Positions 6,986-16,272 are shown, counted from the stretch's first letter. The stretch is 64,000 bases of DNA from Myxococcales bacterium (GCA_016706225.1 JADJKB010000013.1:1-64000), one strand, 5' to 3'. Numbers and translations: made by a program. Notes: generated from the letters alone by a model not told the origin.

Positions 6986-9175
6986 ATGAGAATTTTAGCC
7001 TTCTCTTCGCTGATCGGGGCCTTGTCCCTGGTTTCCGGCTGCCATGCCCAGGTCGAGTCCGCCGCGCCGGCGTCGGTGCTGCCCCTCCGATCGCTGAAGT
7101 TGTACGAGACCGGGGTTGGCTACTTCGAGCGGTCCGGTCGCCTGAGTCAGGGAGAGCTGACGACCCTGCCGGTCCCGACCGGCCATCTCGATGATGCGCT
7201 GAAGACCCTGGTGGTCGCGGGTGATTCCGGCAACGTCACGCTGACCGGGGTCGAGTTCGCCAGCAGTCTGAGTCAAGGCATGGCCCGGGCACTGGCGGGG
7301 CTCCCCGCGAACGCCGACGAGGTGATGACGTACCGCACGCTGCTCTCGAGTCTGAAAGGCGCCGAGGTCGAGCTCGAGATCACGGGCAAGAAGAGCGAGA
7401 CCCTGGTCGCACGTTTGATCGACGTGCTGGAGCCGCCGCCGGCTCCGGCCTCGCCCGCAGCCGCAGACGACGAGGACGACGATCGGAAGAAGCACAAACG
7501 GCGCGGGGAGGAGCCCGAGCCCAAGCGTCCGGAGCTGATCCTGCTCGTCGTGAGCAGTGCGGGCGAGCTGCGCAAGCTCGACACGGCCAACGTGCGCAGC
7601 GTGCGCCCGACGGATCCGTCCTATGCAACGCGCTTCGGCGCGGCGCTCGATGCCCTGTCGGTGCGAGCCGCGCAGAACCAGCGTGCGCTTCGCCTGCTGG
7701 CATCGAGCGACAAACCCGTGACGCTCGGCTATCTCGCCGAGGCGCCCATCTGGCGCATGACCTATCGCCTGGTGCTCGCTGACAACGGCGAGCGTGGCAC
7801 CCTGCAAGGCTGGGCGTTGATCCACAACGACACCGAGGAGAGCTGGGCCAAGGTGAAGGTCGAGCTGGTGAACGGACAGCCGGACTCGTTCCTGTTTCCC
7901 CTGGCGGCGCCGCGTTATTCCCGCCGGCCGCTGGCGGAGCCGGAAGAGCGCCTGGCGACCGTGCCGCAGCTGCAGGACACGACGGTGGATCAGATCTGGG
8001 GTGACAACCTGGACATCGGCACGATTGGCCACGGCTCCGGCACGGGCACTGGGCAGGGGTTCGGTTCGGGGCATGGGCGCCTGGGCGGCACCCACAAGAC
8101 ACGGGCGCCAATGGTGCGCATGGGCGCGACCGTCTCCAGCAGCGAATCGCTCAGCGTAGGCAACCTGGCGTCGATCGCCCCCGCGGAGGGGGTCGAGGCC
8201 GGCGCGCTGTTCAGCTACAAACTCGCCCAGCCGCTCGATCTGCGCGCGCACGGCTCGGCGCTGGTGCCGTTCCTCGGCTCCCAGGTGATCACCCGGCGCA
8301 TCAGCTGGTTCGCGACGCCCGGTGAGCCGGCCCGGAGTGCACTCCGCTTCGTGAACGCCACCCGCCAGACGCTGCCCTCGGGGCCCATCGCCATCTACGA
8401 GGCCGGTGGCTTCGCTGGCGAAGCTGGGCTCGGCCGGCTCAAGCCGACGGAGCGCGCGTTCTTGCAGTTCGGCGTCGATCTCGACGTCGAGCTCGAGAGT
8501 CTGAAGAGTGAATCCAAGGACGAACCGCAGCGGGTGCGCTTCAAGAACGAGGTGCTCGAGGAAGACTTCTTCCGCTCCAGTGTGCGGCTCTACGAGCTCA
8601 AGAACCGCGCTCGCGCCATGCGCACCGTGTATCTCGCCCTCGATGTCGTGGACAATTCGGCGGTCGAGGGGGCGGACGAGCTCGACTACGACGTGCAAGA
8701 CAGAAAGCCCCTGGCGGTGTTCAAGGCGATGCCGGGCAAGAAGCTGGAGCGCACGCTGAAGATCAAGGAGGGCCTGCAGCGCTCGACTCACATGCAGTCG
8801 CTCACCGCGGAACGGGTCATGCAGCTCGCGGCGCTGGAGGCCCTGCCGCAGGCAGACCGTGCCCTCTTGAAAGAAGCCGGGGCACGCCTGGAGGAGGCCG
8901 AGGCTCGCGGCAAGGACAAGGACGAGGCCCAGGCTGGGGTCGAGGAGGTGAACGAGGATCTAAAACGTCTGCGCGAACACCTCGCGGCGCTCGGCGACAA
9001 GAGTGGGCAGGGTCAGAACGCGAACCCGCTCGTGAAGCGCATCCTGGACGCGGAGGACAAACTCACGGCGCTCAGGGCCAAGCTGAAGACGCTGGAGCTT
9101 GCCATCAAGGACAAACGCAAGGCCGCGCAGACGGTGCTCGAGAAGCTCAAGAAAGAAGATCTGAAGAAGCCCTGA
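6986..9175 (+). CDS. DUF4139-type exported lipoprotein
   Basis: A 729-residue protein with a signal peptide and lipobox (LVSGC). The N-terminal half has the repeated structure of DUF4139/mucoidy-inhibitor-like proteins (the LYETGVGYFER region, then a WRMTYRLVL block near residue 250). An acidic-basic linker lies near 150-170 and a Gly-rich loop near 350-370. The last 150 residues are charged coiled coil. It is probably a periplasmic or outer-membrane-anchored structural protein; members of this family have no established reaction. A purine-rich GGAG motif lies shortly before the ATG. It ends two bases from the convergent cupredoxin gene. Confidence 0.75.
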   Translation: MRILAFSSLIGALSLVSGCHAQVESAAPASVLPLRSLKLYETGVGYFERSGRLSQGELTTLPVPTGHLDDALKTLVVAGDSGNVTLTGVEFASSLSQGMARALAGLPANADEVMTYRTLLSSLKGAEVELEITGKKSETLVARLIDVLEPPPAPASPAAADDEDDDRKKHKRRGEEPEPKRPELILLVVSSAGELRKLDTANVRSVRPTDPSYATRFGAALDALSVRAAQNQRALRLLASSDKPVTLGYLAEAPIWRMTYRLVLADNGERGTLQGWALIHNDTEESWAKVKVELVNGQPDSFLFPLAAPRYSRRPLAEPEERLATVPQLQDTTVDQIWGDNLDIGTIGHGSGTGTGQGFGSGHGRLGGTHKTRAPMVRMGATVSSSESLSVGNLASIAPAEGVEAGALFSYKLAQPLDLRAHGSALVPFLGSQVITRRISWFATPGEPARSALRFVNATRQTLPSGPIAIYEAGGFAGEAGLGRLKPTERAFLQFGVDLDVELESLKSESKDEPQRVRFKNEVLEEDFFRSSVRLYELKNRARAMRTVYLALDVVDNSAVEGADELDYDVQDRKPLAVFKAMPGKKLERTLKIKEGLQRSTHMQSLTAERVMQLAALEALPQADRALLKEAGARLEEAEARGKDKDEAQAGVEEVNEDLKRLREHLAALGDKSGQGQNANPLVKRILDAEDKLTALRAKLKTLELAIKDKRKAAQTVLEKLKKEDLKKP

Positions 9176-9177
9176 GG

Positions 9178-9546
9178 CTACTCAATCACGACCTTGCTCT
9201 TGTACATGCCCATGCCGCACTCGAAGCCGACCGTCTTTGCCTCTTTGGTGTCGATGGCGACCTCGACCGGCTGATTCAGCGGCAGCTCTTTTTCGAGCTT
9301 CAGCTCGGGAAACACCACCTTGGTGGCGCAGGTCTCGTCGCTGGTGCGCGTGAAGCGCAAGGTCGCGGCCTCGCCCTTCTTCAAGCTGATGCTGCTCGGA
9401 GCAAACCCGTTCTCGTCCGCCTTCACGTTGATCGTGCCCGAGCTCGGACCGGTGGGGGCTGCGCTCGCGGCGGCCTGCCCAGGTTTTTCGGCCTTATTGC
9501 AGGCGGTTGCAGTGAGGAAGAGAGCGATTGCGATGAGGGTCTTCAT
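9178..9546 (-). CDS. Cupredoxin-domain lipoprotein (Cys-type ligand set)
   Basis: A 122-residue protein from ATG 9546. Signal peptide and lipobox (LTATAC) are followed by an Ala/Pro linker and one cupredoxin domain. The motifs DETC and CGMGM, with a PLNQP block, match the Cupredoxin_1 family, which is linked to copper and iron handling. Cys and Met here stand where classic plastocyanins have His. It probably binds copper in the periplasm. It stands alone, without a P-type ATPase or multicopper oxidase nearby. An in-frame ATG four codons upstream (9558) is an alternative start. Confidence 0.8.
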   Translation of the reverse strand: MKTLIAIALFLTATACNKAEKPGQAAASAAPTGPSSGTINVKADENGFAPSSISLKKGEAATLRFTRTSDETCATKVVFPELKLEKELPLNQPVEVAIDTKEAKTVGFECGMGMYKSKVVIE

Positions 9547-9635
9547 GGCGCCGAGCATCTTGGCGTCCGAGGGCGAGGCTGTCCAGGTCCGAAGGCCCAG
9601 AGGGTCAGTGGGGCGGGGGGCGCTTCCGCAAGCGG

Positions 9636-11135
9636 TCAGCGCGTGCGCGGATTTTGCGCAGAGAAGCGCGCGACCTGCAGCTCCGCGTCGAAGCCGCCGA
9701 GATCCACCGCGCCCCGTCGCTCCACGCTGAGTCCGTGAGCCTCGAGCCGCTGCGCTGAGAGCCGGGGCAGTGGGGACAGCCAGACCATTCGCCCTCTCGG
9801 ACTCAGGCAGCGTGCGACGTTGCCGAGGAACGCCTCGACGAGTGACTCGAGCTCGCCGTCCCGCGCCACCCGGCGGCCCATGGGGGGATTGGTCAGGATC
9901 AGGGTCACCTCGCCGGCGTCGAAGCTCCGGGCGTCGGCCCGCACGAGCTGTGCTTCGAAGCCCGCGCGGCGCAGGTTCTCCTCGGCGGCGCCGAGCGCCT
10001 GCTCCGACAAGTCGGTGCCGATCAGCCGCTGAAACGGCCCCAGGAGCCCACGCTCACACAGCTCGAGCCCGCTGCCCACGAAGGGATCCCAGACCACGTC
10101 ATCGGGCTGGACACCGCCGATGCGGGCGAGCGCCGCCGCCAGGGTGGGGTGCGAAGCCGCGGGCACGTCGCGGCCGCGATACCCGAAGCGCGCATCCAGG
10201 TTCGGGCGCGCCACGAGCAGCAGCCGCTGCCCACGCTCGTCCACTCGTGCTTCCCACGGTGCGCCTTTCGGATCGTTGATCAGCTCAGTGCCGCGCAACG
10301 CGTCCGCGACACGGAAGGTGGCCGAGCGCTGATGGCCCGCTCCGAGCCAGGCAAGTCGGAATCGCGGCATGCTTGACGAGAGTGCGACCAAGAGCGGCAC
10401 CGACTTTCGAAGCGCGGCAACCACGCGGGCGTCGAGCGGGCCGTCGTTGTCGAGTTGCACTTCGAGGCTCACGTCGAGCGCGGTGCGCACCTCGAGCAGC
10501 CTGCTCAGCGAGCCGGTCCATTCGAGGCTGACTTCGGTCGGCGACAGCTCCGCAGCGCTCGGGTGGCAGTGCTCGCGGACTTCCTCGAGCAGGGTGGGGG
10601 CGACGCCGCTGCGGCAGCGAAAGATCACTCTCACCGGGTGCGGCACCGGACTCTCGACGTCCACGTCGACGTCGACGCGATCGACGCTTCGGCCGAGCAT
10701 GACGAGCGCGCGAGCACGCCGGCGTTCGAGCTCTGGATCGGCGAGCTTCAGCCCCAGGAGGAAGGTTCGACTCGGGCGGCCGCCGAGCTTGCCGAGCGCC
10801 TCGACCAACGCCCGCTGCTCGGGGAGCTCGGCCTTGGCAAACGCGCCGAGCAGCGCCGCTTCGACCTCGGGCCCGCCGATCTTGCCGAGGCCCGAGATCG
10901 CGGCGCGCTGCACCCGGGCCTCGGGATCGGCGAGCAGTCCGAGGAGCGGCGCGCGCAGCGCCTCGGCGTGCTCGACCGCCACGCGCGAGAGCACCCGGGC
11001 CAGGCGTGCACGCGACCCCGGAGTCGGTTCAGCGAGTGCGCGCCGAGCGGCCTCGGCACCGGCGAGCCCGGCGCGGCCAAGGGCTCGCTCCGCCGCCTCG
11101 GCGGTCGTCTCCTCGCTCGACCCGGTGAGGGACAC
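9636..11135 (-). CDS. HEAT-repeat / THUMP-like / RNA methyltransferase fusion
   Basis: A 499-residue protein if GTG 11135 is the start. Residues 10-150 are Ala/Leu-rich HEAT-like helical repeats. Residues about 165-270 look like a THUMP-type RNA-binding region. The C-terminal Rossmann methyltransferase has DPFVGSG (350-356) and NPPMG (416-420). This is the RlmL/Trm14 layout for N2-guanine methylation, with Met in place of the usual Tyr of NPPY. The substrate, rRNA or tRNA, is unknown. Coding-like sequence continues upstream to CTG 11213, which overlaps the stop of the preceding gene, so the true start may lie there. Confidence 0.75.
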   Translation of the reverse strand: MSLTGSSEETTAEAAERALGRAGLAGAEAARRALAEPTPGSRARLARVLSRVAVEHAEALRAPLLGLLADPEARVQRAAISGLGKIGGPEVEAALLGAFAKAELPEQRALVEALGKLGGRPSRTFLLGLKLADPELERRRARALVMLGRSVDRVDVDVDVESPVPHPVRVIFRCRSGVAPTLLEEVREHCHPSAAELSPTEVSLEWTGSLSRLLEVRTALDVSLEVQLDNDGPLDARVVAALRKSVPLLVALSSSMPRFRLAWLGAGHQRSATFRVADALRGTELINDPKGAPWEARVDERGQRLLLVARPNLDARFGYRGRDVPAASHPTLAAALARIGGVQPDDVVWDPFVGSGLELCERGLLGPFQRLIGTDLSEQALGAAEENLRRAGFEAQLVRADARSFDAGEVTLILTNPPMGRRVARDGELESLVEAFLGNVARCLSPRGRMVWLSPLPRLSAQRLEAHGLSVERRGAVDLGGFDAELQVARFSAQNPRTR

Positions 11136-11209
11136 GAGGGCGCCGAGGTGACGAGCCCCGGGGGTGAAGCCCGCGGTCTGCCAGTCGACAGGAAGGTCGC
11201 TTGCGGGTT

Positions 11210-13189
11210 TCAGGCGGGGCCTTCGGTCTTGCAGCTGGCGCTGCAGCCATCCCCGCTCTTCTTGTTGCCGTCGTCGCACTCTTCTTGCGGTGCCTGCTTG
11301 ATGCCGTCCCCACAGCGAGGCCCGAGCTTGCAACCGGTGTCACACTCCGCATAACCGCCGTCGTTCGTGCCGTCGTCACAGGCTTCCCCGAACAGGCTGT
11401 CGACCACGGCGTCGCCGCAGAAGCCGCCCTTCTTGCAGCCCGGCGCGCAGCCGCCGTAGGGCGACAGGTTCACGCCGTCGTCGCACTCTTCCGGTGGAGA
11501 TTGCAGCAGGCCATCGCCGCAGCTCGGTCCCTGTTTGCAGTCGCTGGTGCAGCTGCCGTAGCTGCCGTCGTTCTTGCCGTCGTCACACGCCTCGTCGGGC
11601 GTCTTGATGCCGTCGCCGCACACACTCTTGCAGCTCGAGGTGGTGTTGGTGAAGCCCGAGAGTGTGAGTTTGTAGTTCGACTGGGTGGTGTGGCGCTCGG
11701 CCTGAAACACGACGATCTCGTAGACCTTGCCGACCTGCAGCCCGAACTGCGTCGCCTGCGCCGCGCCCAGGGTGATGCCACCGTTCATGGCACCGTGCAC
11801 GCCGCCCAGATCGACGGCGAGCTGTTTGTTCACGAAAACCCAGACGTCGTCGTCGCCGGTGAAGTCGAGCTGCTCCCCGCCCTTGTACTCGAACCAGTAG
11901 CGCACCTCGCTCGTGAAGTGGAAGTTCTGCGAGTTGCCCTCGTTGCCGAAACCGAGGCCCGTGAGCGGGAAGAAGTTGGCGTTGCTGTACTGGTAGGCGC
12001 CGCCGGTGATCTGTCCGAGGGTCAGCGTCTGCAGCACCGTCACGTTGACGCTGGGCGCGTCCGAGTACCACTGATCGAAATTCGCGGCGCCGGTCGTGGT
12101 CGGAGTCGTGGTCGCGGACTTGTACTGGGGTTTTCCGCTCGCTTTCAGCGTGGCCGCGACGATGCCGGTGTCCACGCCCAGAAACGCCTCGAAATCGGGG
12201 TGGGCGGCGTGAAAATCTCGGAGCACGATCGGCAGCTTCAGCTGGGTGCCGCTGCCCGAGGGCGCGTCCGTACACTTGAACCCAGGTTCGAGCTGGCAGG
12301 TCGCCGAGCAGCCGTCGCCGCTGACGGTGTTGCCGTCTTCACATTGTTCGTTGTCACTGGGCAGCTTCAATCCGTCGCCGCAAGTGCTGACACAGGCGCC
12401 CGCGCTGCAGTTGGGCTCCTTCACGCAGAAGGGGGTGCAACCATCACCCAGGTCGTTGTTGCCGTCGTCGCACTGCTCCGTGCCCTCGGTCTTGCCGTCC
12501 CCGCACACGGTCTTTTCGCAGGCCTGCGCCGGAGTCGGGCACTTCCAGCCCACCTCGAGCTTGCAGCTCGGATCACAGCCATCGCCAGCGGTCTTGTTCT
12601 TGTCGTCGCACTTCTCGCTGCCCGCCACGATGCCGTCACCGCAGTCTGCCGCCTGACAGGCTGCACCAACGACGGGGCACTTCCAGCCCGCTTCGACGCT
12701 GCAGTTCGCGTCGCAGCCGTCGTTTGCGGCCGAGTTGCCGTCGTCACAGGTCTCGCCGCCGCTGATCTTCCCGTCACCGCACTTCACGGTGGAGACACAG
12801 GCCTGGCCGGGGGTCGGGCAGGCGAAGTCTTTTTCGATCGCGTCGCAGTTGGCGGCGCAGCCGTCGCCGGACACACCGTTCGCGTCGTCGCACTTTTCAC
12901 CGGGATCGATCTTGCCGTCTCCACAGGCCGGGCCCGCGTCGGACGCGCAGCCGTCGCCGACGCACGCATCACTGCCCCCGGCCGCGCCCCCGAGCCCCGT
13001 GTCCAGGTTGATGCCCCCGCCCGTGCCGCCCGTGCCTCCACCGCCGGTGCCCGCCGAGGCGTCTCCGGCCGTGCCGCCGGTGCCCTTGGGTTTGACCTCG
13101 GCGTTCTCGCCGCAGCTGGTCGAGCCGAGAGCAGCGCCGATGAAGAGTGCCAGGGGTCCCAGCACCAGCACGGATCGAGCGAATCGCAT
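11210..13189 (-). CDS. DUF4215 / fibro-slime lipoprotein
   Basis: A 659-residue protein from ATG 13189 with signal peptide and Cys (GSTSC). A Gly/Thr linker is followed by about six DUF4215 Cys-rich repeats (CGDG...E.CDDGN...GDGC...C). A fibro-slime (PA14-like) domain near residues 330-540 has the metal-binding FTGDDDVWVFVN and DLGGVHG motifs. Four more DUF4215-like repeats complete the C-terminus. Such proteins are exported and probably calcium-binding adhesins or matrix proteins; no enzyme activity is expected. A second fibro-slime protein is at 56326. Confidence 0.85.
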   Translation of the reverse strand: MRFARSVLVLGPLALFIGAALGSTSCGENAEVKPKGTGGTAGDASAGTGGGGTGGTGGGINLDTGLGGAAGGSDACVGDGCASDAGPACGDGKIDPGEKCDDANGVSGDGCAANCDAIEKDFACPTPGQACVSTVKCGDGKISGGETCDDGNSAANDGCDANCSVEAGWKCPVVGAACQAADCGDGIVAGSEKCDDKNKTAGDGCDPSCKLEVGWKCPTPAQACEKTVCGDGKTEGTEQCDDGNNDLGDGCTPFCVKEPNCSAGACVSTCGDGLKLPSDNEQCEDGNTVSGDGCSATCQLEPGFKCTDAPSGSGTQLKLPIVLRDFHAAHPDFEAFLGVDTGIVAATLKASGKPQYKSATTTPTTTGAANFDQWYSDAPSVNVTVLQTLTLGQITGGAYQYSNANFFPLTGLGFGNEGNSQNFHFTSEVRYWFEYKGGEQLDFTGDDDVWVFVNKQLAVDLGGVHGAMNGGITLGAAQATQFGLQVGKVYEIVVFQAERHTTQSNYKLTLSGFTNTTSSCKSVCGDGIKTPDEACDDGKNDGSYGSCTSDCKQGPSCGDGLLQSPPEECDDGVNLSPYGGCAPGCKKGGFCGDAVVDSLFGEACDDGTNDGGYAECDTGCKLGPRCGDGIKQAPQEECDDGNKKSGDGCSASCKTEGPA

Positions 13190-13197
13190 GGCTGCGA

Positions 13198-13203
13198 ACG
13201 ATA
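13198..13203 (-). promoter_or_regulatory. -10 hexamer TATCGT, leaderless-type
   Basis: On the minus strand TATCGT lies 8 bases before ATG 13189. This supports that start over the longer in-frame extension to 13252. Confidence 0.5.
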
Positions 13204-13214
13204 ACGCGCTCGCC

Positions 13215-14213
13215 TCAATCCAGCCAGCCGCGGAGGCCGAGAGTTGCTCCACCGGCGGTGGGAGCGAGGCTGAACGCGGTCCGGGGCGGTTGTTTCGCGG
13301 TTGGCTTGGCCAAGAGCACGAGCCCGATGCCAGCCGTCACCGCTCCGACACCCAGGCCGACCCAACCTCCGGTGCGGGTGGCTTTCCAGGTTGCTATGGA
13401 GTCGACCTCGCTCTGGGCGGCGGATTTTTCGCCCGGGCGGGCAGTGCTGCACGCATCCGGGCCACTTTGCACAGCACACAGCGCTGAGAGCCGATCGCGG
13501 TGCGACGACAGATTGCTGCCCGCAATCAATACGGTTGCGCCGCCGAGCACGGCGAGGCCCGCTCCGCCCAGCGTGAGCGACCACGCGAGCGCGCGGCCAT
13601 TGTCCGGCGGGGCGTCGAGCGGCGCGGTCTGAGCCGCGCGCCCTCCGGGCACCGGACCGGTGGGCCGGGCAACGCGCAGATTGAAGTCGACGGTCTGCTC
13701 ACTGCCGGCGGCCACACTGAGCTCCCGCTGCTCGCGGTCACCGTGCGCGCGCAGCTCGAGCTTGCGGTTGCCCGTGAACACCACCAACGGTTTGCCGAGC
13801 GGAAGACTTGCGCGCCAGCGGCCGGCGATCCAGATCTCCCCGCCCGCCGGTCCAACCACCCGCACGCGGCCCATCTCTGCGCGCTTTTCCCCGATGAAGG
13901 CCCGGGCTCTGTCGGCGACGCCGCCATCGAGCCCGAGTGCCAGGGCCGCCTCGTACGCCTCCACCGCGACGTCGTCCTGTTTGAGACGCGCGGCGGCCGC
14001 GCCGAGCTCGTACGTACTCTCTTTGGTCGCACGCAGACGCGTCGCCTCCGTGAACAGATCGAGCGCGAGCTGCCAGCGGGCGGGATCGTTCTCGTCGAGC
14101 GCGCGCTCCTTGGCGGCGATCGCGCGGGTGAACGCAGCGTCGTACTCGTCGGCCAAGACGTAGCTGCTCCAGCTGAGCAGCGCCAACACGAGACCGATCT
14201 GTCGAAGCTTCAC
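13215..14213 (-). CDS. TPR / PEGA-like / two-TM envelope protein, kinase partner
   Basis: A 332-residue protein from GTG 14213. A signal peptide (cleavage near VLA-DE) is followed by TPR-like helices (about residues 25-115). A PEGA-like beta domain (about 120-185) begins at GGEIWIAGRW. Two membrane segments (about 210-235 and 285-310) are separated by a Cys-containing loop, and a short C-terminal strand ends GGATLGLRG. The start overlaps the kinase stop as GTGA, so translation is coupled. The same build is seen in 61421-62200, next to another kinase. It probably works at the envelope with the kinase; the exact role is unknown. Confidence 0.75.
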   Translation of the reverse strand: MKLRQIGLVLALLSWSSYVLADEYDAAFTRAIAAKERALDENDPARWQLALDLFTEATRLRATKESTYELGAAAARLKQDDVAVEAYEAALALGLDGGVADRARAFIGEKRAEMGRVRVVGPAGGEIWIAGRWRASLPLGKPLVVFTGNRKLELRAHGDREQRELSVAAGSEQTVDFNLRVARPTGPVPGGRAAQTAPLDAPPDNGRALAWSLTLGGAGLAVLGGATVLIAGSNLSSHRDRLSALCAVQSGPDACSTARPGEKSAAQSEVDSIATWKATRTGGWVGLGVGAVTAGIGLVLLAKPTAKQPPRTAFSLAPTAGGATLGLRGWLD

Positions 14214-15583
14214 TGACAGGTTTCCGCCGCGCAGACCATACTCGCGCACTCTGACGAACGCGTACAGGGGGCACCCTTGGGTTTGCCGGGCGGCGTCGGT
14301 CTCGAGGACGGTGCGGGTTTCGCTGACGGCGCAGGTGCGGCCGATGGCGCCGCCGACGCGGCCTGGCCTGCGAGCTTCAGCCGCAGGTGAGTGGCGCTCG
14401 CGCCCGCGCCCACGGCCAGCGCGGGCGGGTCGAGGGGGGCCGATGGCTCCGGCAAACCTGTCGGGACGAGCGCCTGGGCGGTGTCGGGCGGCGCGGTCTC
14501 GAGGGCCGCGTGGGGCGCGTCGGACGCCGCGGATCCTGGCGAATTCGCCCCGACAGGCGCGCGGGTCGCCAGCACCCCGACGCCCGTGAGGGCCACGAGC
14601 AAGACCGCGCCGAGGGCTGCCCACAGACGCACGTGCGCGCGCTGGGTCGGCTCACGCCGACTCTCGATGACCTGTGCGTCCTCGCTGCGCTGAGGTTCCA
14701 GAGGCGGCGGTGGGGCGCTGATGCTGGTCGCTGCCGTCACGCGGCTCGTGACCGCGGCTCTCTGGGCGCCCTGACGCACACTCGCCACCAGCGCCGCAAC
14801 GTCAGCCGGGCGTCGTTCTGGTCGCGTCGAGAGCGCGGCCATCACCGCCGTCGACAGCGCCTCCGGGATCTCCGCGCCTGCCTCGATGGGAGACAGCGGG
14901 TTGAGCCGCGCTTGGACGTTGGTCACCTCGCTCCAGGGCAAGCGGCCCATCAGCATCGCGTAGAACACCACCGCGAGCTCGTACACATCCGTGCTCAGGC
15001 TGGCGGGCGCTCCGAAAAAACGCTCGGGCGCCATGGTGGCCGGCGTGCCGCGGGCGATGCCGGCCTGGGTCGTGGTCGACGCGGGTGCATCGATCTCTTT
15101 TGCGATGCCGAAGTCCAGGAGCTTGAGCGCCCGGCAGTTGTCGACGACGAGCAGGTTCTCGGGTTTCAGATCCCGGTGCAACAAGCCCGCGTCGTGCAGC
15201 GCCTGGACCGCGCTCGCCAGCTGTTCGAACAGATCCAGCGCGTGGCTCGTGGTGAGAGCCCCGTGCGCTGCCAGGTACTCCGCGAGGGTCGTGCCCTCGT
15301 AGCGGCGCATCACCAGGTAAGGCAGGCCGTCTGGCAGGCGACCGGAGCCGAGGACGTCGACTACGGCGCGATGTCGCACCCGTTCGAGCATCTTGGCTTC
15401 TTCCAGAAATCGTTCTTGTTCTTTGGGAGTGAGCTCGCGCTCGCGCGGCACCTTGAGCGCCACCTCGTCGCCGTTCCAGGTTGCGGCGTAGACCACGGCG
15501 CTGCCGCCCTCGCCCAGGATCCCCTGAATGGAGAACGGGCCGAGCTCACGCGGCATCGTGGGGGTCGAGTCGGAGTCCGCCAC
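14210..15583 (-). CDS. Hanks-type Ser/Thr protein kinase with one TM segment
   Basis: A 457-residue protein from GTG 15583. The kinase domain (about 18-265) has a Gly-loop at 24-32, Lys44, HRDLKPEN at 136-143, DFG at 157-159 and an APE-like motif at 185-187. A Pro-rich linker leads to a membrane helix at about 320-340. The outer part is Ala/Pro-rich and ends in a small Cys cluster (CTRSSECASMVCAAETCQ) that could be a disulphide-bonded sensor. All catalytic residues are present, so it should be active. It is coupled to the TPR/PEGA gene downstream. The substrates are unknown. Confidence 0.9.
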   Translation of the reverse strand: MADSDSTPTMPRELGPFSIQGILGEGGSAVVYAATWNGDEVALKVPRERELTPKEQERFLEEAKMLERVRHRAVVDVLGSGRLPDGLPYLVMRRYEGTTLAEYLAAHGALTTSHALDLFEQLASAVQALHDAGLLHRDLKPENLLVVDNCRALKLLDFGIAKEIDAPASTTTQAGIARGTPATMAPERFFGAPASLSTDVYELAVVFYAMLMGRLPWSEVTNVQARLNPLSPIEAGAEIPEALSTAVMAALSTRPERRPADVAALVASVRQGAQRAAVTSRVTAATSISAPPPPLEPQRSEDAQVIESRREPTQRAHVRLWAALGAVLLVALTGVGVLATRAPVGANSPGSAASDAPHAALETAPPDTAQALVPTGLPEPSAPLDPPALAVGAGASATHLRLKLAGQAASAAPSAAPAPSAKPAPSSRPTPPGKPKGAPCTRSSECASMVCAAETCQ

Positions 15584-15590
15584 CGCCCGG

Positions 15591-15596
15591 AGGATA
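15591..15596 (-). promoter_or_regulatory. -10 hexamer TATCCT, leaderless-type
   Basis: On the minus strand TATCCT lies 7 bases before GTG 15583 of the kinase. Confidence 0.5.
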
Positions 15597-15627
15597 GTTC
15601 ATCCTGCTGGTCGGGCAACGCAGGCGC

Positions 15628-16092
15628 TCAACGCAGGGCCAACTGGGTGCAAGAGCCGCTGATTTCGATCTCCCGAGAGTCGGCGCCGACCTGGACGTTG
15701 GCCACGCCATTTTCCTTGTCGTCGACGATCCAGAACTGGTCACCCGGCCGGAAGCTGTGACTCTGACGCGAGTTGCTGCTCGCTGACGAGTAGGTGCCGC
15801 TGCCGAACTTCGGTTTGTCGCCGTAGAACACCTTCACGGTCTTGCTGCACGAGCTCTTGATCGTGACACTCACACTGCTCGGTGCGCTGGGCTGTGCGGA
15901 GCCGCCCGTGGACGGGGTGGCAGCAACCGGAGTACCGGCCGCGGGACTCGAGGGCTCCTGGGTCGAAGCTCCGCCCGGGGCCGGCGCAGAGCCAGCGCCG
16001 GGTTGGGCCATGATGCCGCCGTATGGGGCGAGGGAGGTGCAGGCACCGAGTGCGAGCAAGAAGAAAGGGGCGAGTCCAAGGCTGAGCTTCAT
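15628..16092 (-). CDS. Small lipoprotein, probable sigma-54 target
   Basis: A 154-residue protein from ATG 16092. Signal peptide and lipobox (LGAC) are followed by an Ala/Pro/Ser linker of about 50 residues. A C-terminal beta-rich domain of about 75 residues contains two Cys, probably a disulphide. I do not recognise the domain. It is divergent from the FHA/sigma-54 activator gene, and a strong sigma-54 promoter match lies 67 bases upstream. The simplest reading is that the neighbouring activator controls it. Confidence 0.75.
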   Translation of the reverse strand: MKLSLGLAPFFLLALGACTSLAPYGGIMAQPGAGSAPAPGGASTQEPSSPAAGTPVAATPSTGGSAQPSAPSSVSVTIKSSCSKTVKVFYGDKPKFGSGTYSSASSNSRQSHSFRPGDQFWIVDDKENGVANVQVGADSREIEISGSCTQLALR

Positions 16093-16158
16093 GGGATGTC
16101 TCCGCTCGGGTCGTGCGCCAAAAAGTGGACGCCAGAGTGCCGGGTCGGGTCGCACCTG

Positions 16159-16174
16159 AGCAACGTGCATGCCA
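16159..16174 (-). promoter_or_regulatory. Sigma-54 (-24/-12) promoter
   Basis: The minus strand reads TGGCATGCACGTTGCT. Against TGGCACG-N4-TTGCW it has one mismatch (T for C), with GG and GC correctly spaced. It points toward the lipoprotein at 15628-16092 and would leave a leader of about 55 bases. It lies in the 196-base divergent region beside a sigma-54 activator gene. Confidence 0.65.
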
Positions 16175-16272
16175 GGCAAAAAGGCGCGTTCTCGCGGGAC
16201 CCGCGGCCAAAAACACGAGGCGCCGATGCCGCAGGTTGGGCGTGGATTGGGGCGCGGTTGCCACAGCCGGGA

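Noticed and set aside
9636..11333. Longest form of the methyltransferase gene from 11333
   Set aside because: The part beyond 11213 overlaps DUF4215 repeats of the upstream gene in another frame and is basic shadow sequence.
11201..13204. Plus-strand open frame of 667 codons opposite the DUF4215 lipoprotein gene
   Set aside because: Low-complexity shadow of a GC-rich gene, with no start signals and no family sequence. The minus-strand gene has signal peptide, domains and a -10 box.
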